From contig NZ_CP082918.1 in the NCBI RefSeq assembly GCF_019931755.1, positions 538,001 to 602,000 on the forward strand: a stretch of 64,000 nt of DNA, read 5' to 3'. The notes beneath the pieces are model-generated. The model was not told where the DNA came from and made no database searches. It was given only the letters and a program-made list of their open reading frames with translations. The DNA comes from Sutcliffiella horikoshii (GTDB lineage: Bacteria; Bacillota; Bacilli; Bacillales; Bacillaceae_I). Each line of letters begins with the position of its first letter. Position 1 is the stretch's first letter. The position numbers were made by a program, and so were the translations under genes. This document shows, in pieces, positions 41,327 through 51,641 of the stretch.

Positions 41327-44300
41327 TTGTTGAGTAGAGAAGCATATAGAATTGTTCGCGAGAAAATGCTACAAGATTTAAAACGGGATCTTGTTGGCCC
41401 TGAATATATAAAAAATGATGTGATTACCGAACCCCCTTCTCAGGCTTATTTAACCGGAATTCTTTATCCTTTAGAGTCTGAGGTGGAAAGTCAAGATGAT
41501 AGTTTATTAGATGAGAGGTTAGAAGCAGTTTCTGATGATGCTGAAGAATCAGTAGAAGAAGTTGTGGTGGAATCAAAAAATAAGACATTTAAGCAACAAT
41601 CTTCAATGGGATTAAGGTTTTATATAAAAGAGTCGATCCAGAATTTTAACATAAAGTATACTTGGGGGAAGTATAAAAAATCCAAGAAATATAATGAAGA
41701 GAAGCAAAAAGATATTCCTATATGGGTTCGAAATATTGAATCTGATGTAAAAACTATTAATATCAAGAAAATTCAAGATAAAAATGAGTTTGAAGTATCC
41801 GATAATGTTTATATAGTAATAAATAAACGAAAAGTAAAAGAGACGAACAACTATCTTGTTTCCGTGTTCATAAGTAATAGGAACGTTGATAAGGATAGCA
41901 ATAATGGGATGTTCCAGTGTGAATTGGAAGTTTTCCATGAAGGTGGAGATAAAATATTTCTTGCAGAAAACTATGCTAGGAAGGACTCGAATAAGTTTGA
42001 GGAGTTTTTATATCGGAATAAACCAATTTTTGCAAAAGGATTTGGTTGTGCAGCATCATGGGAAAATAACGACGATATGTTTGCAGGGAGTATTAAAACA
42101 GAATTTATACCCACTCATGAAGTAGGTAGTATGAGTACTGAACTACCTGAGGATGAAGATATGGGAAGTATACCTAAAGGCTTTTTTTCTATTAAAAGGT
42201 TTTCTGAAGAAAATGATAAAAGGGTAGTCATTGAAAAACTTAATAACCTAGCTGATAGATATGAAAATTGGATAAATAGACTTCCAGTGGAAAATGTTAA
42301 AGATATTGAATCAGCGGAATCGAGCATAAATGAATGTAGAAAAGTACTTAAACGAATCCGATCAGGAATCCTATTATTAGAAGATGATAAAGTTTTTAGT
42401 GCATTTACTTTTATGAACAAAGTGATGCACACTCAAATATCTATGAAAAACTATTCTAAAAGCAATAATACCACTTCACTAGAGGAGGAACTAAAGAAAG
42501 AAAACTTTAGTTGGCGACCTTTTCAATTAGCTTTTATTTTGCTAAATATGGAAGGGGTTGTTAACCCTAAATCAGCGGATCGTACTATTGTAGACCTTTT
42601 GTGGTTCCCTACAGGTGGGGGAAAGACGGAAGCATACTTGGGAATAATTTCATTTTTACTAGGATATCGAAGATTGCTTGCAACAGATGACCAAAAATAC
42701 GAGCGAGATGGTGGAGTTACAATATTTCTTCGCTATACTTTAAGACTCTTAACTACCCAACAGAGAGATCGGTTAATGAGAGTTATTAGTGCTGCAGAAT
42801 ATATTAGAGCAAATGAAAAAGAACATAAATATGGACATGCTGAGTTTTCTGTAGGTTTTTGGGTCGGTGGTCAAGTCACAGCCAATAAATTTAATGAGTT
42901 ACAGGAAACAAGCTATAGAAAAGCTTACCAAGTTAAGAATATGTATAAAAATATTGAGAAGCAACTCCTAGAATGTCCTTGCTGCGGTACAAAAAACCCT
43001 AAATTTCAGTTCTTACCTGATAGAAATACCAAGAGTGAAAAGACAGGCCTAGATATATATTGTGAAAATTCTTCTTGTTATTTCTCTAGTAACCATATTC
43101 CTGTTTATTTGATTGATGAAGAAATATACCGAAGGGTTCCATCGGTAATTATTTCAACCGTTGATAAATTTGCAAGGCTTCCTTGGGATGAAATTACAGG
43201 AACTCTTTTTGGGAAAATCGATAGATATTGTGAGAAGTGTGGGTTTATTGGTGAGGGAGAAAAACATACTGCATATCATATAAGTCCTAAAGCAAGTGTT
43301 TCTAAAGTAAGAAACTTTTATCCTCCAGAACTAATCATTCAAGATGAGCTGCACTTAATTACAGGTCCTTTAGGAACGATATATGGTGGATATGAGACGG
43401 TTATTGAAGAACTTTGCACTATTAAAGATGAAGATAATGAAACCATAAAGCCCAAATACATTGCTGCAACTGCCACAATCAAAAATGCAGAACAGCAAGT
43501 TGAACGTGTGTTTGGGAGAAGAAATATGCAACAATTCCCTCCTCCTGGCTTAGAAAATGAAGATTCTTTTTTTGCGCGCGAGATAAGTGTAGAAGATTAT
43601 CCTTTCCGTTTATATAGTGGTGTCTGTGTATCTGGGCAATCCATGAAAACTGTATTACTTCGTATATATGCAGTCCTCCTCCAATCCACAGAAAATCTAT
43701 TGAAAGATGAAGAACTTGCTAAATATGTGGATCCATACAGAACACTAATTGGTTACTTCAATAGTATTAGGGAATTAGGCGGTGCTGTAAGGTTACTAGA
43801 TGACGACGTTAGAAAACGCATTCAAACTTTACAAAAAAAATATGGTTATAAAAATCAAAGGTATATTAATAGAAATGATGAACTTACAGCTCGTGTTCCA
43901 TCATATAAGATTCCTAAAGTACTAGAATTACTTGAAAGAGAAACAGGTAACAATGAATACGATGTTGTTTTAGCAACTAACATGATCTCAGTGGGAATGG
44001 ATGTAGATCGTTTAGGTTTAATGGTTGTTACAGGCCAACCAAAACAAACTTCAGAGTACATACAGGCCTCAAGCCGTGTAGGAAGAAGTAAACCAGGTTT
44101 GGTTATAACCGTTTATAATCCATATAGGCCACGAGACATGTCACATTATCAAAATTTTAAAGGTTATCATAGTAGGCTTTATTATTTTGTAGAAGGAACT
44201 ACAGCTACACCATACGCTTCTCGTGCTAGAGATAGAGTTCTGCATGCGATAACAGTTGCACTCGCAAGGATGAAAGAGAAAGAGCTTGCTCAAAATGAAG

Positions 44301-44632
44301 GAGCTAAAAATATCGGTAATATTGATTTAAGTGTCATAAAGTCAATAATTCTGGATCGTGTTAGCATTGTAGAACCTAATAATGTTGATGGAACAATAGC
44401 CGATCTGGATGAGTTTTTGGACGAGTGGATTGCAACCAGTAGTTTAGATAAAGAACTTTTATACTACTTCAGTACAATGAGTAAACAAGCTAAGTTTAAA
44501 AAACAAAATAGGCTTTTACGTAGGTACTCTGAAAAGGAACTTTCTAAACATGAAAGACCTACACTAGATTCAATGAGGCAAATAGAAGGAAGCTCACGGT
44601 TATACTTATATGAAGGGTGGGAAAATGAATGA
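41327..44632 (+). CDS. drmA: DISARM helicase DrmA
   Basis: A 1101-residue SF2 helicase. Walker A is LLWFPTGGGKTEAYLG (about 425-440). Zinc-knuckle Cys follow (CPCCGTKNP, CENSSC, CEKCGF). The Asp-Glu box is IIQDELHLITGPLG (about 671), then ATATIKNAEQQ, TNMISVGMDVDRLG and YIQASSRVGRSKPG (motifs V-VI). The GGGKTEAYLG and DELHLI pattern is that of the DISARM core helicase. In DISARM, DrmA and DrmB form a complex that loads on phage DNA with single-stranded overhangs. It starts at TTG 41327 or 41330. Its stop overlaps the drmB start by 4 nt. Confidence 0.92.
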   Translation: MLSREAYRIVREKMLQDLKRDLVGPEYIKNDVITEPPSQAYLTGILYPLESEVESQDDSLLDERLEAVSDDAEESVEEVVVESKNKTFKQQSSMGLRFYIKESIQNFNIKYTWGKYKKSKKYNEEKQKDIPIWVRNIESDVKTINIKKIQDKNEFEVSDNVYIVINKRKVKETNNYLVSVFISNRNVDKDSNNGMFQCELEVFHEGGDKIFLAENYARKDSNKFEEFLYRNKPIFAKGFGCAASWENNDDMFAGSIKTEFIPTHEVGSMSTELPEDEDMGSIPKGFFSIKRFSEENDKRVVIEKLNNLADRYENWINRLPVENVKDIESAESSINECRKVLKRIRSGILLLEDDKVFSAFTFMNKVMHTQISMKNYSKSNNTTSLEEELKKENFSWRPFQLAFILLNMEGVVNPKSADRTIVDLLWFPTGGGKTEAYLGIISFLLGYRRLLATDDQKYERDGGVTIFLRYTLRLLTTQQRDRLMRVISAAEYIRANEKEHKYGHAEFSVGFWVGGQVTANKFNELQETSYRKAYQVKNMYKNIEKQLLECPCCGTKNPKFQFLPDRNTKSEKTGLDIYCENSSCYFSSNHIPVYLIDEEIYRRVPSVIISTVDKFARLPWDEITGTLFGKIDRYCEKCGFIGEGEKHTAYHISPKASVSKVRNFYPPELIIQDELHLITGPLGTIYGGYETVIEELCTIKDEDNETIKPKYIAATATIKNAEQQVERVFGRRNMQQFPPPGLENEDSFFAREISVEDYPFRLYSGVCVSGQSMKTVLLRIYAVLLQSTENLLKDEELAKYVDPYRTLIGYFNSIRELGGAVRLLDDDVRKRIQTLQKKYGYKNQRYINRNDELTARVPSYKIPKVLELLERETGNNEYDVVLATNMISVGMDVDRLGLMVVTGQPKQTSEYIQASSRVGRSKPGLVITVYNPYRPRDMSHYQNFKGYHSRLYYFVEGTTATPYASRARDRVLHAITVALARMKEKELAQNEGAKNIGNIDLSVIKSIILDRVSIVEPNNVDGTIADLDEFLDEWIATSSLDKELLYYFSTMSKQAKFKKQNRLLRRYSEKELSKHERPTLDSMRQIEGSSRLYLYEGWENE

Positions 44633-46365
44633 GTAAAAATCAAGTCGGAGAGGTAAGACCTGGACAACTAATTACTACTTTTGGTCCAGGAGCAATTCTT
44701 GATTCAGTAAATGATTCCTTAATGGTTCTTGACATCAAATATTGGGATAAAGCAAAAGATAAGATATTTGATAGAAGGTTATCTAAGTTCTTAAAGAAAT
44801 CTTACTTTAAAAAAATTCCGGCAAAAGGATGGCAAGATTTACCCTCCATTCCTTTTCCCTTTTATCACATATGCAGTAATAATAATTGTCGTAGATTATT
44901 TGACTTGAGAGACAAATTTCATTTAGAAACTTATTTGGAAGAGGGACCAAAGTGTCCCGATTGTGAGTGGAAGTCATACCCATCTAGGTTTGTAGTTTCT
45001 TGTAGAGAAAGTAACCACTTAGATGATTTTCCATGGAGATGGTGGGTACATGGAAAACAGGAAACAACATGTTCTGGAAAACTTTACATGACAAGTTCAG
45101 GTAATACATCTAGTCTTGCCTCTCTAGGGGTAAAGTGTGAGTGCGGTGCATATGAAAATATGGCTGGTGCTACTCAATCTAATTCATTTAATCAATTTAC
45201 TTGTACTGGAAACCATCCACATCAACTTAGCAAAAGTGGGTATTGTGAGTCACCAATAATTCCTTTGCAACGAGGTGCCTCGAATGTTTATTTTCCAGCA
45301 CTTAGAAGTGCTATTTCTATTCCTGATCAAGAAGAATACGCGGATCAATTAATTCAACAAGAAGAAGAAATACGAGAATATGAAGAAGATTTTGGATTAG
45401 AAGGTCTAGAAAAATATTTCAAACGAAAACTAGCGAATGTATACGATAACTTTGATGATTTTGTAATAGATTGGGAAAAGTATAAAAATTCAACTATGGA
45501 AGAGGTTGAAGAATATCAAAATATCAAAGAAATTGAGTATGCAGCATTTACAGATTTTACTTCTAAGAAGAAGCTAAAAGATTTTGAAGCAGAAAATCAA
45601 GAAGTACCTAAAGACTTGCAACCTTATTTTAAACGTATTATTAAGGCGCATCGTCTTAAAGAAATATTAGTTTTATTAGGTTTTATGCGTAATGACAGTC
45701 CAGAACCAGAAGTAAATTCACCTAAAAATATTGTATGGTTAGGCTCAGGAACAGATGAAAAGTGGCTCCCAGCAGTAGAGGTATTTGGAGAAGGTATTTT
45801 CTTAGAGTTTAATAGAGACTATATTAAAAAGTGGTTGTCAGATAATGGGCCTACATTATCTAGTAAGTCAACGGAGTTCTCTCAATTATATGATAATTGG
45901 ATAAAACAAAAAGGCTGGGAAGTTACAGGAGTAAGAGATGCAGTGTACGTGATGATGCATACATTGTCCCACTTACTTATAAATCAACTTTCTTTACAAT
46001 CTGGATACTCATCGGTAGCTATTAAAGAGCGAATATATTGGAATGAGAACATGGCTGGAATACTACTATATACAGGCAGTACTGATCAAGAAGGTTCCTT
46101 AGGTGGATTAGTTGAAATGGGTGGTACAGACAATATACGTAAGACATTATTTGCTGCTCTGCAAGAAGCAGTATTTTGTGCAAGTGACCCTCATTGTGCC
46201 AACCTAGAACCTTCTGAGGAGAATCATTTTAATGGATGTTCTTGTTTTGCTTGTTCTATGATTGCAGAAACCTCTTGTGAAACTGGTAACCGATTCTTAG
46301 ATCGTTCTTTGGTTGTTAGAACCATGGATTCTGAAATTAAGCCATTTTTTGATGGGTTTATCTAA
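44629..46365 (+). CDS. drmB: DISARM protein DrmB (DUF1998)
   Basis: A 578-residue protein with the DrmB layout. The N-terminus is VGEVRPGQLITTFGPGAILD. Several Cys pairs follow for zinc binding (CSNNNC, CPDC, CECGAY, CTGNHPH). The C-terminal DUF1998 domain has MHTLSHLLINQLSLQSGYSS, GILLYTGSTDQEGSLGGL and the Cys cluster CASDPHC...GCSCFACSMIAETSCE. It is the partner of DrmA. Translation is coupled through the ATGA overlap. Confidence 0.92.
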   Translation: MSKNQVGEVRPGQLITTFGPGAILDSVNDSLMVLDIKYWDKAKDKIFDRRLSKFLKKSYFKKIPAKGWQDLPSIPFPFYHICSNNNCRRLFDLRDKFHLETYLEEGPKCPDCEWKSYPSRFVVSCRESNHLDDFPWRWWVHGKQETTCSGKLYMTSSGNTSSLASLGVKCECGAYENMAGATQSNSFNQFTCTGNHPHQLSKSGYCESPIIPLQRGASNVYFPALRSAISIPDQEEYADQLIQQEEEIREYEEDFGLEGLEKYFKRKLANVYDNFDDFVIDWEKYKNSTMEEVEEYQNIKEIEYAAFTDFTSKKKLKDFEAENQEVPKDLQPYFKRIIKAHRLKEILVLLGFMRNDSPEPEVNSPKNIVWLGSGTDEKWLPAVEVFGEGIFLEFNRDYIKKWLSDNGPTLSSKSTEFSQLYDNWIKQKGWEVTGVRDAVYVMMHTLSHLLINQLSLQSGYSSVAIKERIYWNENMAGILLYTGSTDQEGSLGGLVEMGGTDNIRKTLFAALQEAVFCASDPHCANLEPSEENHFNGCSCFACSMIAETSCETGNRFLDRSLVVRTMDSEIKPFFDGFI

Positions 46366-46368
46366 TGT

Positions 46369-47085
46369 ATGGATAACGTTTTGTTTTCAAAGCTATATTT
46401 ATTGTTAGATGAAATAGAATCAGAAGTAAAATCTTACGAAATGGTAGAGTTGGAATTATACAGTTCAATAGTGCAAGGGAGAAATAATAATTTGAGCAAG
46501 GATTTCCCCTTGCTCCTTACTCTATTTCCCTCTCTTACAAATGAAGAAATAGGAAATTTACTAATATTGCTAAAGTTATATTCTTCTAAATTTAACCAAG
46601 AAAAGATTGATTTAGTTGGCACACTGCCAATTGCTATTCCTAACGTTAGAAAAACTATTGGTGTTGTCAGACAGCTAATAAATGAGGCGAAAACTCATAT
46701 ATTAATTACTGGATATGCAATTTCAGAGTACTTTAATGATATCTTCGATCTTGTTCTTGCAAGAAGCGAACAGGGAATACAAGTCGATTTGTACGTTGAT
46801 AATAATGAGCAGGTTTCACAATTCTTAAAGCAGTTTAAAGGTCGTAATCATAAGGTAAATATATATAATTATTCTGGGAAAGGTTTTTCCTCATTACATG
46901 CTAAGTTATTAGTAATAGATTTTCAAAAAGCATTTGTATCGTCATCTAATCTTTCTTATAATGGAATAATTAATAATCTTGAGATTGGTACATTAATTAC
47001 AGGGAAAAAGGCTTTAACTTTAACCAGAATTTTTGATGAATTATATACTCAAGGATATTTTAAAAGATTATACACAAGTAATTAA
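46369..47085 (+). CDS. drmC: DISARM protein DrmC (phospholipase D-like)
   Basis: A 238-residue protein with one HKD motif: LHAKLLVIDFQKAFVSSSNLS (His-x-Lys-x4-Asp and the GSSN-like Ser/Asn). A single motif implies a dimer for activity. DrmC is reported to be dispensable in the studied DISARM system. It starts 3 nt after drmB. Confidence 0.9.
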   Translation: MDNVLFSKLYLLLDEIESEVKSYEMVELELYSSIVQGRNNNLSKDFPLLLTLFPSLTNEEIGNLLILLKLYSSKFNQEKIDLVGTLPIAIPNVRKTIGVVRQLINEAKTHILITGYAISEYFNDIFDLVLARSEQGIQVDLYVDNNEQVSQFLKQFKGRNHKVNIYNYSGKGFSSLHAKLLVIDFQKAFVSSSNLSYNGIINNLEIGTLITGKKALTLTRIFDELYTQGYFKRLYTSN

Positions 47086-47110
47086 GATGATGTAGGAGAG
47101 ATAATAGAAA

Positions 47111-48418
47111 ATGGTAATAATAGATCTTTTCTCAGGTGCTGGCGGGCTAAGTGAAGGTTTTCATAAAGAAGGCTTTAAGATTGTATCTCAGGTAGAAAAA
47201 GATCGTTGGGCAACTGAAACGTTAAAAACCAGATACATTTATCATGAGCTAAAAAAACATAATGACATAGATTTGTATTTGGAGTATCTTACCTCAAAGA
47301 AATCCTATAAATCTATTGAAGATGATAGAGAAATAATTTATAAGAAGTATAATTATTTAAAAGAAAAATTAGATATAGAGGTACTCAATAAAAAATTCGG
47401 CAATCCTGCTAATGATAAGGAAGCTTCCTCATCTAAAGAAGTTATATCCCTTATTGAGAAGAGCCTTAAATTTAACAACGAAAATTCAGTATCATTAATT
47501 ATTGGAGGGCCACCATGCCAAGCATATTCTCTTGTCGGAAGAGGAAGAATGGGGAATGATGCTGAAAAAGATAATAGAAATTTCCTTTTCTATTACTATC
47601 TTCGGATTGTTCAAGAATTTTCACCTAAAATGTTTGTGTTTGAAAATGTACCTGGTATTATTTCTGCAAAAAAAGGGAGGATTTTCAAAGAAATTCAGGA
47701 ACAGTTTGATAAAATAGGATATAAATTAGTGACTGGCCGTAATGCAGGTGAAAATGTTCTGAATTTCGCAGACTATGGAATTCCGCAAAATAGAAAGAGA
47801 GTATTGTTATTTGGTTTCAAGAAGGAATTTAACTTAGAATTCCCACCTTATATGGATGAAAAAATATACTGGGATCATGAATTAACTACCAGAAATGTAC
47901 TATCTGACTTGCCAATTCTCTCTCCGGAACAAGGAACCGATAGGTTAATAGAATATGATGAAAAAGAATTAACTACATTTCAAACATTAATGCGCACAGA
48001 GTCAATAGGTGTGTTTAATCATAAAGCTCGTCGTATCCAAGCGAGAGATAGGGCAATTTATAAGATCGCTATCAATAAAGCAAAGAATGGAGAAAAACTT
48101 AATTACCCGGATTTACCAAGCGAACTTAAAACTCACAAGAATGAAAACATCTTTAAAGATAAATTTAAAGTACATCCAGAGGAGCAAACTCCTCATACAG
48201 TAGTAGCTCATATATCAAAAGATGGGCACTACAATATTCACTATGACTTATCTCAGGCTAGGTCTCTTACTGTCAGAGAAGCTGCAAGAATTCAAACTTT
48301 TCCTGATAACTTTTTCTTCGAAGGACCTAGAACAGCTCAATATGTACAAGTTGGTAATGCAGTCCCACCGCTTATGTCAGAAATTATTGCAAAAACAATT
48401 AAGAATACTTATTTTTAA
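47111..48418 (+). CDS. drmMII: DISARM C5-cytosine methyltransferase DrmMII
   Basis: A 435-residue DNA cytosine-5 methyltransferase. Motif I DLFSGAGGLSEGF, catalytic GGPPCQAYS (about 134-142, Cys nucleophile), motif VI FENVPG, motif VIII QNRKRVLLFG and motif X VGNAVPP are all present. A long insertion (about 35-120) separates motifs I and IV. In class 2 DISARM this enzyme marks host DNA. It lies 25 nt after drmC, as in class 2 loci. Confidence 0.92.
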   Translation: MVIIDLFSGAGGLSEGFHKEGFKIVSQVEKDRWATETLKTRYIYHELKKHNDIDLYLEYLTSKKSYKSIEDDREIIYKKYNYLKEKLDIEVLNKKFGNPANDKEASSSKEVISLIEKSLKFNNENSVSLIIGGPPCQAYSLVGRGRMGNDAEKDNRNFLFYYYLRIVQEFSPKMFVFENVPGIISAKKGRIFKEIQEQFDKIGYKLVTGRNAGENVLNFADYGIPQNRKRVLLFGFKKEFNLEFPPYMDEKIYWDHELTTRNVLSDLPILSPEQGTDRLIEYDEKELTTFQTLMRTESIGVFNHKARRIQARDRAIYKIAINKAKNGEKLNYPDLPSELKTHKNENIFKDKFKVHPEEQTPHTVVAHISKDGHYNIHYDLSQARSLTVREAARIQTFPDNFFFEGPRTAQYVQVGNAVPPLMSEIIAKTIKNTYF

Positions 48419-48420
48419 AG

Positions 48421-48475
48421 AAAGACCGGTACAATAGAACTAATTAAAAGTTCTTTTTGTATGGGTCTTTTTTTC
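48421..48475 (+). terminator. Rho-independent terminator of the DISARM operon
   Basis: A long imperfect stem (agaccggtacaatagaact pairs with agttctttttgtatgggtct) is followed by T7. Confidence 0.85.
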
Positions 48476-48513
48476 GGTGATTAAGAACTTTTATAAAACT
48501 TTAGACTTATAAA

Positions 48514-50187
48514 TTAATTTATTAAAAGATCTAACATTTTATTTTGCCTTGATGTTAACACTTCAGGTGTCCACTTATCTACTTGAAGAACAAAAACTTT
48601 GCTGCCTGCAAAAACATCAATTCTTTTTTGAAGGTATTTTTGTTTTTTCTTTCCAAAATCAAGATTGCTTAAAGATGAATTTTTTCTTTTGGAAATCAAA
48701 ACCAAATTAGCTAACTTATGAGTCCAGTTCAGTCGTTCCTCAAAGTTAAAATCTTGAACCCATGTACTATTTTCTTTTGGTGATTGCGGCAAAACATGTT
48801 CAACACTTATTGTCTTATAGTCAGCCAAATGGACAGTATTATCACTTTCTAAATACTCATATTTTAGCAGGATGTATCTAGCGAATCTACGTCCATATAT
48901 ATTCTTATCTAGAACTTCTCTTAACGCTTGTTTATCTACTGAAAATAGTTCCTCTACTTGAAGTAAATCGTTTGAACTATTGGAAAGCTCAATCTGCTTT
49001 AGTATTTTATTCATATTTTCTATTCTTTGGGTAGAGGTGAACTGTAAGATCCAATCCGCTACAAACTTGTATTCAAGCTTTTTTAAAAACTTTGTTAAGT
49101 CAATTCTTCCAAACTTCTTATAGTAATACATTAGAGAAGGTATCCAATCATCGGAAGGCAAACCGATAAGCATTATAGTTATCAAGTTTTTAAAATCATT
49201 AGTCAATTTATTATCCTTGAATAAGATTAAATTGTCATATACACTCTTATAGTCATTGATAAATCTTATTGTCTCCGTCCCTTTAGAGAGTAATCCTTTT
49301 TTATATACTTTCTCTTCAAATTCCTCTAGTAAATTGACCCTGGCCTTTTCTTTCACCAATATTGTTCTAACAAAAGAAAGGAAACGGTCGAAATCATCTC
49401 CTAACTCTCCTTCAATCTCTTCCCACACCCGAGCATGTTTTTGACTATCATTTTCAATTTCTCCAATATTTATAGACTTCAAAATATCTGCACTTGTCAA
49501 GGGAATTCCACGATTGTTTAAAATAGTAAACAATCTAAATGCATCTTCTCTATTATTAGTATAAACATATATGAAAACTACATTCATAGCTAGGAACTGA
49601 GCAAAAGACTCTACTTCTTCAGTTTCTTTTGAATCAAAGAACTTACGCATTGTAATAATAGCATTTGCCATATTCTTAATCGAAGTATTTTCTTCATTAA
49701 GTTTACTTCTTAGAAATTCATTGTTTTTAGTGCAACCATTGTTTAGAAGGGACTCGCTTATAAAGCCTTCTACACTATCACGAATTTTATACAAAATTCT
49801 AACCCGCTCTGGAATTCCCTTAAAGATATTCTTCTTCTGAAAAAGCATTTCACTATATGTATCTAATAAGTCTTGGTTGTTTGATGTATCTCTAATTACT
49901 GATAAAAGCATAAACAATGTAGTTAATCTTTGTTGGCCATCTAAGACTTCAAATTCTTTGTAACTAGTATTATTTAAATCACGTAATACTAGTGAACCAA
50001 GAAAATATTCACTATCCCTTTTATTCTCAAAAGCATACCAAAGATCATCGAGTAAATCATTAATGTTATCGGTCTCCCAAACATAAGACCGTTGGTATTC
50101 AGGAATAATAAACCAAAACCTTTCGAAAATAGTAGCGACATTACTTTTTTTTGCTTCAATGGATCCTTGTTCAGTTACAGTAGACAC
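48514..50187 (-). CDS. DUF262/DUF1524 (GmrSD-like) nuclease
   Basis: A 557-residue protein. The N-terminal DUF262 domain (ParB/Srx-like NTPase) has IPEYQRSYVW (28-37) and VLDGQQRLTTLF (about 80). The C-terminal DUF1524 HNH-type nuclease has SVEHVLPQSPKENSTW (about 460), LANLVLISKRKNSSLSN and a basic end. This is the fused GmrSD layout; GmrSD cuts glucosylated hydroxymethylcytosine DNA, and many relatives act on other modified DNA. GTG 50187 follows aaggagttg on the minus strand. It is convergent with drmMII. Confidence 0.92.
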   Translation of the reverse strand: MSTVTEQGSIEAKKSNVATIFERFWFIIPEYQRSYVWETDNINDLLDDLWYAFENKRDSEYFLGSLVLRDLNNTSYKEFEVLDGQQRLTTLFMLLSVIRDTSNNQDLLDTYSEMLFQKKNIFKGIPERVRILYKIRDSVEGFISESLLNNGCTKNNEFLRSKLNEENTSIKNMANAIITMRKFFDSKETEEVESFAQFLAMNVVFIYVYTNNREDAFRLFTILNNRGIPLTSADILKSINIGEIENDSQKHARVWEEIEGELGDDFDRFLSFVRTILVKEKARVNLLEEFEEKVYKKGLLSKGTETIRFINDYKSVYDNLILFKDNKLTNDFKNLITIMLIGLPSDDWIPSLMYYYKKFGRIDLTKFLKKLEYKFVADWILQFTSTQRIENMNKILKQIELSNSSNDLLQVEELFSVDKQALREVLDKNIYGRRFARYILLKYEYLESDNTVHLADYKTISVEHVLPQSPKENSTWVQDFNFEERLNWTHKLANLVLISKRKNSSLSNLDFGKKKQKYLQKRIDVFAGSKVFVLQVDKWTPEVLTSRQNKMLDLLIN

Positions 50188-50490
50188 AGTTTCAACTCCT
50201 TATTAATAAGTATTATCCCTAAACTTATATATCCATATTCTAACACTTGCTGGTAACATTGTTAAATATGACTTCTTCAAAACATTTCTTTATTCTATAA
50301 AAATTTATTAACTTTCAATTCAAAAGAAACTTTATAATATAGCTATATGTATTTAATAATCACTTCTAAAAATGGAGTTTTGACCATCATAAAATTAATC
50401 ATATTTATAGGTCATTTGGTAAAGGAACTATATGTGGTGTATACATAGAGCTTTTATAACTTGATAATTTTTAAATTTGGAGGGATCCCC
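50188..50490. other. AT-rich divergent intergenic region
   Basis: It must hold promoters for the divergent DUF262 gene and the DUF4145 gene. No clear operator or RNA gene is seen. Confidence 0.4.
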
Positions 50491-51609
50491 TTGAATAACC
50501 AAAAATATTATTATATATTCCTTGAACCGCTTTCCAAGGAACTGGCCTTGTTAGCAAAAGAACTTGAGCATAGTGTTTTCTCAAGCCCCCGTACTATGTT
50601 GACTCACTCCAGAGTTTTAATTGAGAACATACTGAAGAACCTAATGAAGATTGAAAAACTCACAGACTCTTTAAATATGAGTATATTAGAACGGATTAAT
50701 ACACTTTCTCATCAAGGATACCTTGTTCCTAGTATAGTAGATGCTTTACATCATGTTCGTAAAGTAGGAAATGAGGCAGCGCATGATACAAGGGTGTTCC
50801 GATATTCTGAATCGTTGCTATGTTGGGAAGCTCTTTACAAAATTGTTAAATGGTATGTAGAAAGTTATGGTCCATTAGATTTATCGGTTCCGGAATATCA
50901 AGAACCGTCTCAACTTCGAGATGAGCCCTTAGATTTAGCTGAACTTTTGGATCGCTTGAAATCACTAGAAGAAAAATTATCTTCACCAGAGACGCAAGCA
51001 GAAGTTGCTGTTACTACAACTGACATAAACTACGATTCTAGTTTATCAGGATATGCTGCAATCAGAAGAATAAAATACTTCGACAAGCACCTAGACATTC
51101 CTTATTTTCTTAGAGATACATTCTTGCTGCCACAAAGATTTCATAAATCTGAAACTTTTCTCATTAGGTTAGGAGAAGTCCAGCAAGCTAGGTTCATGAG
51201 TGAATTACCTAATAGTCTCATCGATTTGCATAAACATGTAAAACGGTATAACGAAAAGAATGACAAAACGTTCTTTGAAGAACTCGCATTATTTGTCCAA
51301 GAAGAAATAACAAGAAGAAAAATTGAAAATAATCGGCGTGGAGAACTCCTGTTTTTCTACAAAACAGATTTTATAGTTGTTACAGAAGAGTTATCTAAGA
51401 TCTCACTTACAACCCAGGAATTTAGCGGCATACCTAGTCTTATAAAGCAACTTAACCAGAATGAAATTTATACTGTGGGTCAATTACCTAAAGAACTCGT
51501 AAGTCTTGCAAAATACAAAAACGTAGGCACATTAACAATTGAAAATTTGTTTATACAATTAAAGGAGAAACAAGGAGCTGAAGTGACAGGTACATTATCT
51601 CGTATATAG
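50491..51609 (+). CDS. DUF4145-like domain protein
   Basis: A 372-residue protein. The N-terminal part (about 8-120) resembles DUF4145: ELALLAKELEHSVFSSPRTM, RVLIENILKNLM, and HHVRKVGNEAAHD, a motif typical of this HEPN-like domain (compare R-x-x-GN-x-A-H). HEPN-like folds can be RNases; here the R...GN-AAH pattern is present. The remainder (about 130-372) is unfamiliar, mixed helical. It starts at TTG 50491 with ggaggg (50479-50484). It could be a single-gene defence factor or part of the downstream system; a terminator separates them. Confidence 0.75.
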   Translation: MNNQKYYYIFLEPLSKELALLAKELEHSVFSSPRTMLTHSRVLIENILKNLMKIEKLTDSLNMSILERINTLSHQGYLVPSIVDALHHVRKVGNEAAHDTRVFRYSESLLCWEALYKIVKWYVESYGPLDLSVPEYQEPSQLRDEPLDLAELLDRLKSLEEKLSSPETQAEVAVTTTDINYDSSLSGYAAIRRIKYFDKHLDIPYFLRDTFLLPQRFHKSETFLIRLGEVQQARFMSELPNSLIDLHKHVKRYNEKNDKTFFEELALFVQEEITRRKIENNRRGELLFFYKTDFIVVTEELSKISLTTQEFSGIPSLIKQLNQNEIYTVGQLPKELVSLAKYKNVGTLTIENLFIQLKEKQGAEVTGTLSRI

Positions 51610-51641
51610 CTGAAAAGGAAGAGAAAAGGGGGGAGGTGTAA

